Below are positions 9,653-16,761 of a DNA stretch of 20,618 bases, in pieces. Origin of the DNA: an uncultured Collinsella sp. (lineage in GTDB: Bacteria > Actinomycetota > Coriobacteriia > Coriobacteriales > Coriobacteriaceae); the NCBI GenBank assembly GCA_958447915.1, contig CAUDCB010000018.1, positions 1 to 20,618 on the forward strand, in the 5' to 3' direction. The notes beneath the pieces were generated by a model. The model was not told the origin of the DNA. It saw only the letters and a program-made list of their open reading frames with translations, and did not search any database. The position numbers and the translations under genes were made by a program. Within the stretch, counting starts at the first letter, position 1, and each line of letters opens with the position of its first letter.

Positions 9653-9680
9653 ATTGTACGAGCCAATCGCTAAAGTACAA
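9653..9680 (-). promoter_or_regulatory. Candidate promoter of the ATP synthase operon
   Basis: On the minus strand TTGTAC (9675-9680) and TACAAT (9653-9658) are separated by 16 bases, giving a start near 9646 and a leader of about 55 bases before the GTG at 9591. The -10 box is good (5 of 6 of TATAAT); the -35 box is weak. A perfect 6-bp inverted repeat (AACCGT / ACGGTT, 9679-9697) borders the -35 box and could be an operator. This is called by eye only. Confidence 0.4.
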
Positions 9681-9871
9681 CCGTAAAACAAACGGTTAAT
9701 ACGCACCTGTACGTTTTCTTAAGGCCTTCTTTATGCCGCAGGTACGGTAATACGTTTTTTCGAACCCCTCAGCGCAAAACGTCCGTTAACAGGAGTGCGC
9801 GTGGACGACTTTTGCTCGCCCGCGCGCACCATTTCTTCGTATTTGTGACCGTAGCCGACAAGGCCCAACGA

Positions 9872-10519
9872 CTAGAGCGTACCGTAGATGCGGTCGCCGG
9901 CGTCGCCCAGGCCGGGAACGATGTAGGCGGCCTCGTTGAGATGGTCGTCGATGGCGCACGTATAAATATGTACGTCGGGGTCCTTTTCGGTCAGTGACTT
10001 GAGGCCCTCGGGCGCGGCGACGATACACAGCATGCGGATATCCTTGACACCGCGCTCGCGCAGGTAGCTGATGGCCATCTCGGCCGAACCGCCCGTGGCG
10101 AGCATGGGGTCGACAACCAGGCAGATGCGCTGGTCGATATCCTTGGGCATCTTGCAGTAATACTCATGCGGCTCGTGAGTAACCTCGTCGCGCTCCATAC
10201 CGATGTGGCCCACGCGAGCGGAGGGTACCAAGTCGAGGATGCCATCGACCATGCCAAGGCCTGCGCGCAGGATGGGAACGATGGCGAGCTTTTTGCCGGC
10301 AAGCTGCTTAAACGTGGCGGTGGTGATGGGAGTCTCGACCTCGACGTCTTCCATGGGCAGGTCGCGCATGGCCTCGTAGCCGTCAAAGAGCGCAAGCTCG
10401 CGCACGAGCTGGCGGAACTGGTTGGTGCCAGTGCTCTTGTCGCGCAAGATCGACAGCTTGTGCTGGACGAGCGGGTGATCGACAAGGGTCACACGGGACG
10501 TATCGTAGGTGACGGTCAT
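9872..10519 (-). CDS. upp: Uracil phosphoribosyltransferase
   Basis: Upp salvages uracil: uracil plus PRPP gives UMP and pyrophosphate, in the cytoplasm. The protein is 215 residues against a family norm of about 208-210. The PRPP-binding loop is VVDPMLATGGSA. The N-terminal part shows VDHPLVQHKLSILRDKST, and the C-terminal uracil-binding end is GLGDAGDRIYGTL. The ATG at 10519 has a GAAAGGGG ribosome site about 8-10 bases upstream. It stands between glpK and the ATP synthase operon with gaps of about 120 and 200 bases, so it may be its own unit. Confidence 0.97.
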   Translation of the reverse strand: MTVTYDTSRVTLVDHPLVQHKLSILRDKSTGTNQFRQLVRELALFDGYEAMRDLPMEDVEVETPITTATFKQLAGKKLAIVPILRAGLGMVDGILDLVPSARVGHIGMERDEVTHEPHEYYCKMPKDIDQRICLVVDPMLATGGSAEMAISYLRERGVKDIRMLCIVAAPEGLKSLTEKDPDVHIYTCAIDDHLNEAAYIVPGLGDAGDRIYGTL

Positions 10520-10641
10520 GGGTTGATGCCCCTTTCATTGCGGCCGGAAGATGGCCTTGCTGACAAGGCGCATGGCGACGTTGTTGCCGCGCGCCGTGCA
10601 TAAGTTTAACGGTTTGTTGTATCGAACAGCTCGTCGCAACC

Positions 10642-12183
10642 CTACTGAGCGGTGTTGAGCGAACGCTTGACGGCATCATGCCAACCAGCGAGGTTGCTCT
10701 CACGGCGCTCGGCGGACATGTGAGGATGGAAGACTTTGACGATCTGAGCGTTTTGCTCCAGCTCCTCCAAATCCTCCCAATAGCCGACAGCAAGGCCCGC
10801 CAAGTACGCGGCGCCGATCGCCGTGGTCTCCACCGTCTCGCACTGCAGCACGGGGATATCCAGCAGATCAGCCTGGAATTGCATGATGAACTCGTTGCGC
10901 GAGGCACCGCCATCGACGGACAGGCGCTCAATCGAAAGCCCCACGTCCTGCTCCATGGCGCGTAGCACGTCATAACTCTGGTAGGCCATGGACTCGCAGG
11001 CCGCACGCACAATGGTCGCGCGACTCGAGGCGCCGGTCAGGCCGCACACGATACCGCGAGCATGCGGGTCCCACCAGGGAGCGCCCAGGCCTGCGAAGGC
11101 GGGGACGAAGTAGCAGCCCTCGTTGTCGTTAATCGAAGTGGCGAGTTGCGCGGACTCGCTCACGCTCGAGATGATACCCATGTTGTTGCGCAGCCAATTC
11201 ATGGTTGAGCCGGCGGCAAAGATAGAACCCTCGAGCGCATAGCTGATCTTGCCGTCCGAGGCGATACCGATCGTGGAGACCAGACCGTTCTTGGATTCGA
11301 CAATCTCGTCGCCGGTGTTCATGAGCATAAAGCAACCTGTGCCATAGGTGTTTTTGGTCTGGCCGGGATGGAAGCAGCAGTGGCCGAACAGCGACGCCTG
11401 CTGGTCGCCCGCCACGCCCATGATGGGTGGCATGTTGGTCATGATGTCGCTCGCGACGCGGCCGTAGTCGCCCGAGCTCCAACGAACCTCGGGCATCATG
11501 GAACGCGGGACGTCGAAAAGCGCCAGCAGATTGTCGTCCCAATCGAGCGTATGGATATTGAAGAGCGCGGTGCGGCTGGCATTGGTGTAGTCGGTGGCGA
11601 AGACCTGACCGCCGGTGAGGTTGTAGATGAGCCAGGTGTCGATGGTGCCGAACATGAGGTCGCCCGCCGCCGCGCTCTCACGCGCACCATCGACGTTGTC
11701 GAGGATCCACTGCACCTTGGAAGCCGAGAAATACGGATCGAGCGTAAGCCCCGTGCGGGAGCGCACCAGCTCTTCTGCGCCCTGCTCAACCAGCTCGTCG
11801 ATCAGAGGCGCGGTGCGACGGCATTGCCACACGATGGCGTTATAGATGGGCTGGCCGCTTATGCGGTCCCACACTACCGTGGTCTCGCGCTGGTTGGAGA
11901 TACCGATGGCGGCGATGCGGTCAGAATGGATGCCGCTCTTAAACTGAACCTCCATCATCACGCCGATCTGGCTGGCAAGCACCTCCGTGGGATCCTGCTC
12001 CACCCAGCCGGGGCGCGGGAAGCTGGTTTTGACGCTACGACGCGCCTGGGCGACGATGCAGCCGTACTCGTCGACGATGGTCGCGAGTACCGAGGTAGTG
12101 CCGCAGTCGAGTGCCATGATGTAGGAACCGCCAAAGTTAAACGAGGCATCTTCCATGCCCAGGCTGCCCAGATTCAACGACAT
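10642..12183 (-). CDS. glpK: Glycerol kinase
   Basis: GlpK phosphorylates glycerol to glycerol 3-phosphate with ATP, feeding lipid synthesis and glycolysis. The protein is 513 residues with the FGGY-kinase fold. The phosphate-binding start is ALDCGTTSV. Highly specific GlpK stretches are NQRETTVVWDR, NAIVWQCRRT, DYTNASRTALFNIHTLDWDD and NTYGTGCFMLMNTG. An N-terminal extension of about 20 residues precedes the usual start. A GAAAGG ribosome site lies 8 bases from the ATG at 12183. It follows the Sua5-type gene by 13 bases, so the two are likely co-transcribed. No glycerol facilitator or glycerol phosphate oxidase/dehydrogenase gene is nearby. Confidence 0.97.
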   Translation of the reverse strand: MSLNLGSLGMEDASFNFGGSYIMALDCGTTSVLATIVDEYGCIVAQARRSVKTSFPRPGWVEQDPTEVLASQIGVMMEVQFKSGIHSDRIAAIGISNQRETTVVWDRISGQPIYNAIVWQCRRTAPLIDELVEQGAEELVRSRTGLTLDPYFSASKVQWILDNVDGARESAAAGDLMFGTIDTWLIYNLTGGQVFATDYTNASRTALFNIHTLDWDDNLLALFDVPRSMMPEVRWSSGDYGRVASDIMTNMPPIMGVAGDQQASLFGHCCFHPGQTKNTYGTGCFMLMNTGDEIVESKNGLVSTIGIASDGKISYALEGSIFAAGSTMNWLRNNMGIISSVSESAQLATSINDNEGCYFVPAFAGLGAPWWDPHARGIVCGLTGASSRATIVRAACESMAYQSYDVLRAMEQDVGLSIERLSVDGGASRNEFIMQFQADLLDIPVLQCETVETTAIGAAYLAGLAVGYWEDLEELEQNAQIVKVFHPHMSAERRESNLAGWHDAVKRSLNTAQ

Positions 12184-12196
12184 CGCTTACACCTTT

Positions 12197-12940
12197 CTAT
12201 TGCATCGGGTCGGACAGGACCCGTTCGATCTCTGATGCGGGAAGCGCGCCTTGGCGCAGGATCTGGAGCTCGCCGTGCTGAAACGACGCGATGGTTGAGG
12301 CGTCGCGACACGGGGTCTCACCGGCGTCGACGGCCACATCGACCCCCTCCAGAATGCGCTCCTCCACCGTGGCAAAACTTGCCGGCGCGGGCGCGCCGTG
12401 CGTGTTGGCGCTGGTGCAGGCAAGAGGGCTGCCGCAGGCGCGGATGAGCGCTTGCACCACGGGCGAGGCCGAAGCGCGAAGTGCCACCGTGTCGTCGGCG
12501 GCGCGCATAAAGGTCGGCACGCAGGGGGCCGCCTTGACCACGATAGTCAGGGCGCCCGGCCAGCATCGTCGGGCGAGCACGCGGGCCTCGTTAGGGATAT
12601 CCACGCCATAGCGGTCGAGTGCCTCGGCATCATCGACCAGCCAGGCAACCGTTTGGGTGAGCTCGCGCTGCTTGAGGGTAAAGATGCGACGATAGCCGGT
12701 ACCGAGTGCAGGGACCGCGGCGCCGTTGACGGTGGCCTGCGGATCGCGCGGCCACGGCAGAGGTTCACTTGTATCTTGTGGAGCGGCATCCGAGAAGGCG
12801 TTGACCGCCACGGCGACACCGTAGACCGTCTCGGTTGGAATAAGCGCCAGGCCGCCGCGACCGAGTAGCTCGGCCGTGCGCTCGACTGCAAGCCGATGCG
12901 GCTCGCGCGCTCCCTCGTATACCCGATAGACCGTCTGCAT
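12197..12940 (-). CDS. Sua5/YrdC/YwlC-type L-threonylcarbamoyladenylate synthase
   Basis: This family makes threonylcarbamoyl-AMP from threonine, bicarbonate and ATP, the first step of t6A modification at position 37 of ANN-reading tRNAs. The protein is 247 residues. Visible family motifs are LIPTETVYGVAV (33-44), LKQR (89-92), WPGALTIVV (127-135), VALRASASP (152-160), SPLACTSAN (171-179) and ASTIASF (214-220). About 30 Pro/Ala-rich residues (about 50-82) are inserted between the TETVYG motif and the LKQR helix. The usual P..NPL..H stretch after LKQR is replaced by ELTQTVAWLV. The ATG at 12940 has AAGGGG about 11 bases upstream. It lies directly before glpK and carries no C-terminal Sua5 domain. 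Confidence 0.88.
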   Translation of the reverse strand: MQTVYRVYEGAREPHRLAVERTAELLGRGGLALIPTETVYGVAVAVNAFSDAAPQDTSEPLPWPRDPQATVNGAAVPALGTGYRRIFTLKQRELTQTVAWLVDDAEALDRYGVDIPNEARVLARRCWPGALTIVVKAAPCVPTFMRAADDTVALRASASPVVQALIRACGSPLACTSANTHGAPAPASFATVEERILEGVDVAVDAGETPCRDASTIASFQHGELQILRQGALPASEIERVLSDPMQ

Positions 12941-12958
12941 GTGTATGCCAGCCCCTTA

Positions 12959-13027
12959 CGCTCTGGTGCAAGTTTGTTTACTGTGGGGCATTCTCGCACG
13001 AAACGTTCAACCTATTTGCCCAGAGCG
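12959..13027. other. Spaced 8-bp inverted repeat upstream of the Sua5-type gene
   Basis: CGCTCTGG at 12959-12966 is matched by CCAGAGCG at 13020-13027, 53 bases apart, in the 147-base gap between the antitoxin gene and the Sua5-type gene. It could close a leader stem-loop or be two operator halves. I see no convincing promoter in this gap, and the match could be chance. Confidence 0.25.
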
Positions 13028-13087
13028 CATGTTGGTTTGGTGAGCGGCTCTAGTAGTCGGTGAAAGTGAGGGGGTTATTGAAGGATT

Positions 13088-13390
13088 TTAGCGAGCAAGC
13101 GTAACGGTACGATCGGGGAACTCGATGCTTGCAACCAGTTTTCCGCCGAGGCTCTCTGCGTACCTGCTCAGCGTGCCGAGCCTCATCGAACCCAACTCCC
13201 CACGCTCGAGCTCGGATACACGTTTTTGAGAAACGCCCATCGACTGGGCGACCGACGCCTGTGTTAGATCTTTTAGCCTGCGAATCTGAGCAAGCTTATA
13301 GGCTTCGATACGATCGCGAGTCCTGTCCTGCTCGGCGGTAATGGAGTCGCGTGTTATCCCGCGAGATTCCATATACTCATGCAGTTCCAT
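13088..13390 (-). CDS. XRE/HigA-type antitoxin, helix-turn-helix
   Basis: This 100-residue protein has a clear helix-turn-helix at about 44-73 (LTQASVAQSMGVSQKRVSELERG), followed by the family tail LGTLSRYAESLGGKLVASIEF. This is the form of antitoxins paired with RelE/HigB (Gp49-like) toxins: the protein binds the toxin and represses its own promoter. It is the second gene of the pair and overlaps the toxin gene by 14 bases, so its translation is coupled. The toxin-first order is typical of HigBA-type loci. The partner assignment comes from context and fold. Confidence 0.85.
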   Translation of the reverse strand: MELHEYMESRGITRDSITAEQDRTRDRIEAYKLAQIRRLKDLTQASVAQSMGVSQKRVSELERGELGSMRLGTLSRYAESLGGKLVASIEFPDRTVTLAR

Positions 13391-13772
13391 CTCGATCGAG
13401 CCTCCTTACGTGGCGACGGTATATTTGCTCGGCCCTTGGAATGTTGATCGCATACCAGCCGTTCCATTTTGCCCTTGACGATCCCGCTCGCGACTTATCA
13501 CCAGCCAATAGCAATACCGCCTGGCGCTTGGGGTCAAAGGCGAAGAGGATGCGAATCACCTGCCCACTACACGACGTCACTCTCAGCTCCTTTAAATGAT
13601 GAAGCTGCGAGCCCTTGACGCGGTCAACCAGCGGACGACCAAGGCTGGGACCTTCCTTCTCGAGCACCAAAAGGTCTGCATAAATCTGCTTCAGCGTAGC
13701 TTCATCCTGCTCATCAAGCCAAGGTTCAATGTAATCAAGCACGATACGGTACCGATGCAGCTGATTTGACAT
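13377..13772 (-). CDS. RelE/HigB (Gp49-like) family toxin
   Basis: This 131-residue protein has the pattern of the Gp49-like branch of the RelE/ParE toxin superfamily: a helical first half, then LKELRVTS, RILFAFDPKRQAVLLLAGDKS, and a C-terminal helix IPRAEQIYRRHVRRLDRD. Such toxins usually cleave mRNA at the ribosome. It carries an insert with W and Y residues after the AGDKS motif (KWNGWYAINIP), as in this branch. The ATG at 13772 has AAGGAG upstream. It forms a two-gene unit with the HTH antitoxin and sits between prmC and the Sua5-type gene, on the same strand. Confidence 0.85.
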   Translation of the reverse strand: MSNQLHRYRIVLDYIEPWLDEQDEATLKQIYADLLVLEKEGPSLGRPLVDRVKGSQLHHLKELRVTSCSGQVIRILFAFDPKRQAVLLLAGDKSRAGSSRAKWNGWYAINIPRAEQIYRRHVRRLDRDGTA

Positions 13773-13781
13773 ACCTTTCTC

Positions 13782-13814
13782 CTTCTATAGTAGAAGTTTT
13801 ACGGTATATTGCAA
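13782..13814 (-). promoter_or_regulatory. Candidate toxin-antitoxin promoter with overlapping operator
   Basis: On the minus strand TTGCAA (13809-13814) and TACTAT (13787-13792) are 16 bases apart. A perfect inverted repeat CTTCTA-TAG-TAGAAG (13782-13796) covers the -10 box and ends just before the AAGGAG ribosome site. A palindrome in this place is what one expects for repression by the HTH antitoxin. The boxes are each 4 of 6 to consensus, so the promoter is plausible rather than certain. Confidence 0.5.
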
Positions 13815-13847
13815 GGACAAACTTGCGCAGATATCTATTTGTTCAGC

Positions 13848-15098
13848 TTAAATACGCTGTTTGGGCTCGGCGACGATGGCTCGGACGATGCGGGGGCGAT
13901 CGGTGAGATCGCGGACGATGCGCACATCCGAAAGGCCCGCCTGGCGGCAGAGTTCGGCGGCAGCGTCGAGGGCACCCTCGTAGAGCTCGCAGGCAAAGAG
14001 GCCGCCGGCGCGCAACATGTAGGGCGCCGCGTTGAGCAGGCGGCGGAAGATATCGAGGCCGTCGGCACCGCCCTCGAGCGCCAGATCGGGCTCGAAGTCC
14101 TTGACCTCGTGCGGCAGCGAGCGCATAACGTCGGTCGGGATGTAAGGCGGGTTGGAGACGAGCACGTCGAAGGTGCCCCACTCGTCGTGGGGAATGGAAC
14201 TCACCAGGTTGGTGAGGCTAAAGGCGACGTCGTCGGACGTGAGACCAAGCGCATCGCGGTTTTTGGTAGCAAGGTCGATGGCGCGCGGCTCGATATCGGT
14301 AGCAGTGCAGGTGACGTGGCCGCGGCGCTCCCAGGCAAGGGAGAGCGAGATGCAGCCCGTGCCGCAGCCGACCTCGAGAACGCGGGCAGTGCGGGACTCG
14401 GCTGGGGCAGGCGCAGCGGCATCCTGAGCTGAAGCCGTCTCCTGATCGGCACCCTCGATGGCGATGCCGTATTCGTCGAGCTCGGGCTCAGCGGCTTCCG
14501 CAGTCTCGGCTTCCGCTGCCTGCGCGGCGGCTTCCTCGGCCTCGCGATCGGCAAGCTCCTCGGCATAGGCGCGGCTGCCGAGCACGTCGCCACCCAGCGC
14601 AGCCTCATCGGCGGCCGTCAGGTTGGCGGCACGGCGCTCGGCGGTCGCGCGTTCGTCGGCCAGCGCCGCCTCGGCTTTGCGGGCCTGCTCGACCTCATCG
14701 TTCCAGGGCAGCTCCACGCGCTGGCGGACGGCGGCCTCGGGGCTCAGCACCTCGGTATCCAGATAGTTCAAGACTTCTTCGACGAGCATCTCGGTCTCGG
14801 GGCGCGGGATGAGCACGCCGGGGGCGCACGCGACTTCGATCATGCGAAACTGCGTGCTACCGGTGATGTACTGTAGCGGCTCGCCTTTGGCGCGACGAAC
14901 GACGGCCGCGTGCATGGTCTCGAGCTGGGCCGCGCTAAGCGTCTCGTCCATGCGCATATACAAGTCGATACGCGCCAAACCCGTGGCCGCGCACAGCAGC
15001 CACTCGGCAGAAAGACGGGGATGCTCCTCACCGCGCTCGGCCAGGTACTCCTTGGTCCACTCAAGACAACGCTTGATGGTCCAGATCTCGTTTGCCAT
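13848..15098 (-). CDS. prmC: Peptide chain release factor N5-glutamine methyltransferase, with long low-complexity insert
   Basis: PrmC methylates the Gln of the GGQ motif in release factors RF1 and RF2, using S-adenosylmethionine. The N-terminal helical domain (about 1-90) ends in the shared motif GEPLQYITGSTQF. IPRPETEMLVEEVL follows at 97-110. The SAM-binding loop is VLEVGCGTGC (240-249) and the catalytic NPPY is at 316-319. Family members are usually about 280 residues; this one is 416. The excess is an Ala/Glu-rich, acidic, probably disordered insert at about residues 114-236 (bases 14391-14759), exactly between the two domains. I start at the ATG at 15098 (MANEIW), which has GGGGAGG 5 bases upstream, rather than at an in-frame start at 15173. 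Its target gene prfA lies upstream on the same strand. Confidence 0.93.
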   Translation of the reverse strand: MANEIWTIKRCLEWTKEYLAERGEEHPRLSAEWLLCAATGLARIDLYMRMDETLSAAQLETMHAAVVRRAKGEPLQYITGSTQFRMIEVACAPGVLIPRPETEMLVEEVLNYLDTEVLSPEAAVRQRVELPWNDEVEQARKAEAALADERATAERRAANLTAADEAALGGDVLGSRAYAEELADREAEEAAAQAAEAETAEAAEPELDEYGIAIEGADQETASAQDAAAPAPAESRTARVLEVGCGTGCISLSLAWERRGHVTCTATDIEPRAIDLATKNRDALGLTSDDVAFSLTNLVSSIPHDEWGTFDVLVSNPPYIPTDVMRSLPHEVKDFEPDLALEGGADGLDIFRRLLNAAPYMLRAGGLFACELYEGALDAAAELCRQAGLSDVRIVRDLTDRPRIVRAIVAEPKQRI

Positions 15099-15146
15099 GG
15101 GGCCCTCCCCTCTTAAGCGCCGGGCGGCGCGCGAATGTCGGAGCAG

Positions 15147-15173
15147 ATTGTAAGCGAGGCAAGTGTTTGGCAA
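15147..15173 (-). promoter_or_regulatory. Candidate prmC promoter
   Basis: TTGCCA (15168-15173) and TACAAT (15147-15152) lie 15 bases apart on the minus strand, with a predicted start about 40 bases before the prmC ATG. The -10 box is good but the spacing is one or two bases short. A separate promoter is expected here because prmC is about 595 bases from prfA and an imperfect palindrome lies between them. Confidence 0.33.
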
Positions 15174-15553
15174 GGGACGATTGAAGGCGATTATCGAGAA
15201 TCAGCCCAGATTTTTGCTTGGAGCCTGCCCGAAGTGTTCATTCGTCGACGTCTAAATCTGCATCCGTCAAGTTTTTGGCAAGGTTGCCCCAAAACTGACC
15301 AATATCTAACCAAACGCTTGCCACATCGCTTGACGCGCGACGCACCAAAAGGACCCCGCGACTTCTTGGACGATTTTTCGAGCAATATTTTCAACAGCAG
15401 ATGCACACCGTTAATTGCTTTAAGCAGGTAAGCAGCTCAAAGGCCATCACAGCTGATTGAATAACACCTCAAAGCAATATGCCCAACCTAGTCATTTAAG
15501 AACGTCCCCAATGACCACCTCTAAGGCGCCGCAGGTTGAGCATAAGTCAGCGA
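15174..15553. other. Gene-free spacer between prmC and the palindromic element
   Basis: I see no supportable gene here. The short open frames on both strands lack ribosome sites and family motifs; one on the minus strand is merely basic. The base composition is noticeably more AT-rich than the flanking genes. One feature stands out: GTCATT (15491-15496) and AATGAC (15510-15515) form an inverted repeat around a GGGGACGTTCTT core (minus strand), a form seen in REP-like repeats. Assigning it to any such family is inference. Confidence 0.6.
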
Positions 15554-15696
15554 AAACGCCCCTAAGCGAGCAAGGTGACGTGAAATGAAAGGGCGCTGAC
15601 CTTCTGGTCGCGCCCTTGAAATTGAACGTCAGATTGCCGCTTAGGGGCGTTTGCAGCGTCGAGCCGTTACGGCGTTTGGTAAAACGCCGTAACTTA
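15554..15696 (-). repeat. Stop-codon-abutting palindromic repeat, copy 2 (complete)
   Basis: The element has two parts. First, a near-perfect palindrome of about 99 bases (15554-15652): 15-bp perfect outer arms (15554-15568 and 15638-15652, AAACGCCCCTAAGCG), matching inner arms with TGACGT, and an apical stem AGGGCG...GACC-TTCT-GGTC...CGCCCT (about 15589-15615). Second, a perfect 12-bp hairpin (15666-15693) with a four-base loop. The element ends on the prfA stop codon (15694-15696). Bases 15653-15696 are identical to 54-97 beside the LCP gene. On the minus strand the outer arm is followed by TTTT and the apical stem by TTTCATTT, so the palindrome may also stop prfA transcription. It could be a MITE- or REP-like mobile element or a conserved RNA element. 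Confidence 0.85.
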
Positions 15697-16761
15697 AACT
15701 GCCTGTGCCAGCTTCTCGGCTCGCTCGGCGGCGGCGAGCGCCTCGATGACGGTACCGAGCTGATCGCCCAGAAGGACGCCGTTGTAGGTAGAGTTGAAGC
15801 CGATACGGTGATCGGTCACGCGGTCCTGGGGCTGGTTGTAAGTACGGATCTTCTCGGAACGGTTACCGTGGCCGATCTGGCTTTGGCGCTCAGCACCGAG
15901 CTCGGCCTGCTGCTTCTCGAGTTCCATCTCGTACAGACGGGCACGCAGCATCTGCATGCAGACCTCGCGGTTCTGGATCTGGGAACGTTGCTCCTGCGAC
16001 TGCACCACGGTGTTGGTGGGCAGGTGGGTGATGCGCACGGCGGAGTAGGTGGTGTTAACGCACTGACCGCCAGGGCCGGAGGCGCAGTAGGTGTCGATGC
16101 GCAGGTCTGACTGGTTGATCTGGACGTCGATTTCCTCGGCCTCGGGAAGCACGGCGACGGTAGCCGTTGAAGTCTGGATGCGGCCCTGGGACTCGGTCTT
16201 AGGGACGCGCTGGACACGGTGCACGCCGGACTCGTACTTCATAACGGAGTAGACGCGGTCGCCCTCGACCTTGAACTCAATGGACTTAAAGCCGCCGGCC
16301 TCGCTGGGGCTGGAATCGAGCACGGTAGTCTTCCAGCCGCGCGACTCGCAAAAGCGCTGATACATCTTGTACAGGTCGCCGGCGAAGATGGCCGCCTCGT
16401 CGCCACCGGCGGCGGAGCGGATCTCGACGATGGTGTTCTTGTCGTCGTTGGGGTCGCTCGGAATGAGCATGTACTTGATGTCTTCCTCGAGCTGGGGGAG
16501 CTTGGCCTCGTTTTCGGAGATGTCCATCTGGAGCATCTCCTTCTCATCGGCATCGGTGGTATCGTGCAGCATTTCCTTGGCAGCCTCGATGTCATCGAGC
16601 GCGCCGATGTACTCGCGCGAGGCGGCAATGAGGTCGGACTGGTGCGCGTACTCCTTGTTGAGACGCGTGAACTCCTTGATATCGGAGGCGACGGCCGGGT
16701 CAGATAGCTTCTTCTCGAGCTCCTCGTAGGCCTTAATGATCTTTTCGAGCTTGTCGCGCAT
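15694..16761 (-). CDS. prfA: Peptide chain release factor 1
   Basis: RF1 reads UAA and UAG at the ribosomal A site and triggers release of the finished protein. The protein is 355 residues, standard for RF1. The codon-reading motif is of the P-x-T type (Pro-Lys-Thr, 187-189, in RVPKTESQGR), which separates it from RF2 (SPF). The catalytic GGQ is at 231-233 within SGPGGQCVNTTYSAVRITH; a Cys follows where His or Ser is usual. The C-terminal end is normal for the family and not truncated. The ATG at 16761 has AAAGGAG 8 bases upstream. The gene ends in UAA, a codon RF1 itself reads, followed directly by a 12-bp hairpin. prmC lies about 595 bases downstream. Confidence 0.97.
   Translation of the reverse strand: MRDKLEKIIKAYEELEKKLSDPAVASDIKEFTRLNKEYAHQSDLIAASREYIGALDDIEAAKEMLHDTTDADEKEMLQMDISENEAKLPQLEEDIKYMLIPSDPNDDKNTIVEIRSAAGGDEAAIFAGDLYKMYQRFCESRGWKTTVLDSSPSEAGGFKSIEFKVEGDRVYSVMKYESGVHRVQRVPKTESQGRIQTSTATVAVLPEAEEIDVQINQSDLRIDTYCASGPGGQCVNTTYSAVRITHLPTNTVVQSQEQRSQIQNREVCMQMLRARLYEMELEKQQAELGAERQSQIGHGNRSEKIRTYNQPQDRVTDHRIGFNSTYNGVLLGDQLGTVIEALAAAERAEKLAQAV

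Noticed and set aside
10568..10595. GC-rich hairpin after glpK considered as a terminator
   Set aside because: The stem is interrupted by two unpaired positions and has no T-run, so I do not call it a terminator.
15191..15406. Short basic minus-strand open frame in the prmC-prfA spacer
   Set aside because: It has no ribosome site, no family motif and an odd composition. The spacer is better explained as non-coding.
15870..16240. RF1 with Pro-Lys-Thr and a Cys after GGQ considered as altered stop-codon reading
   Set aside because: The P-x-T motif tolerates the middle residue across bacteria, and GGQ itself is intact. Genes here use TAA and TAG stops in the normal way.
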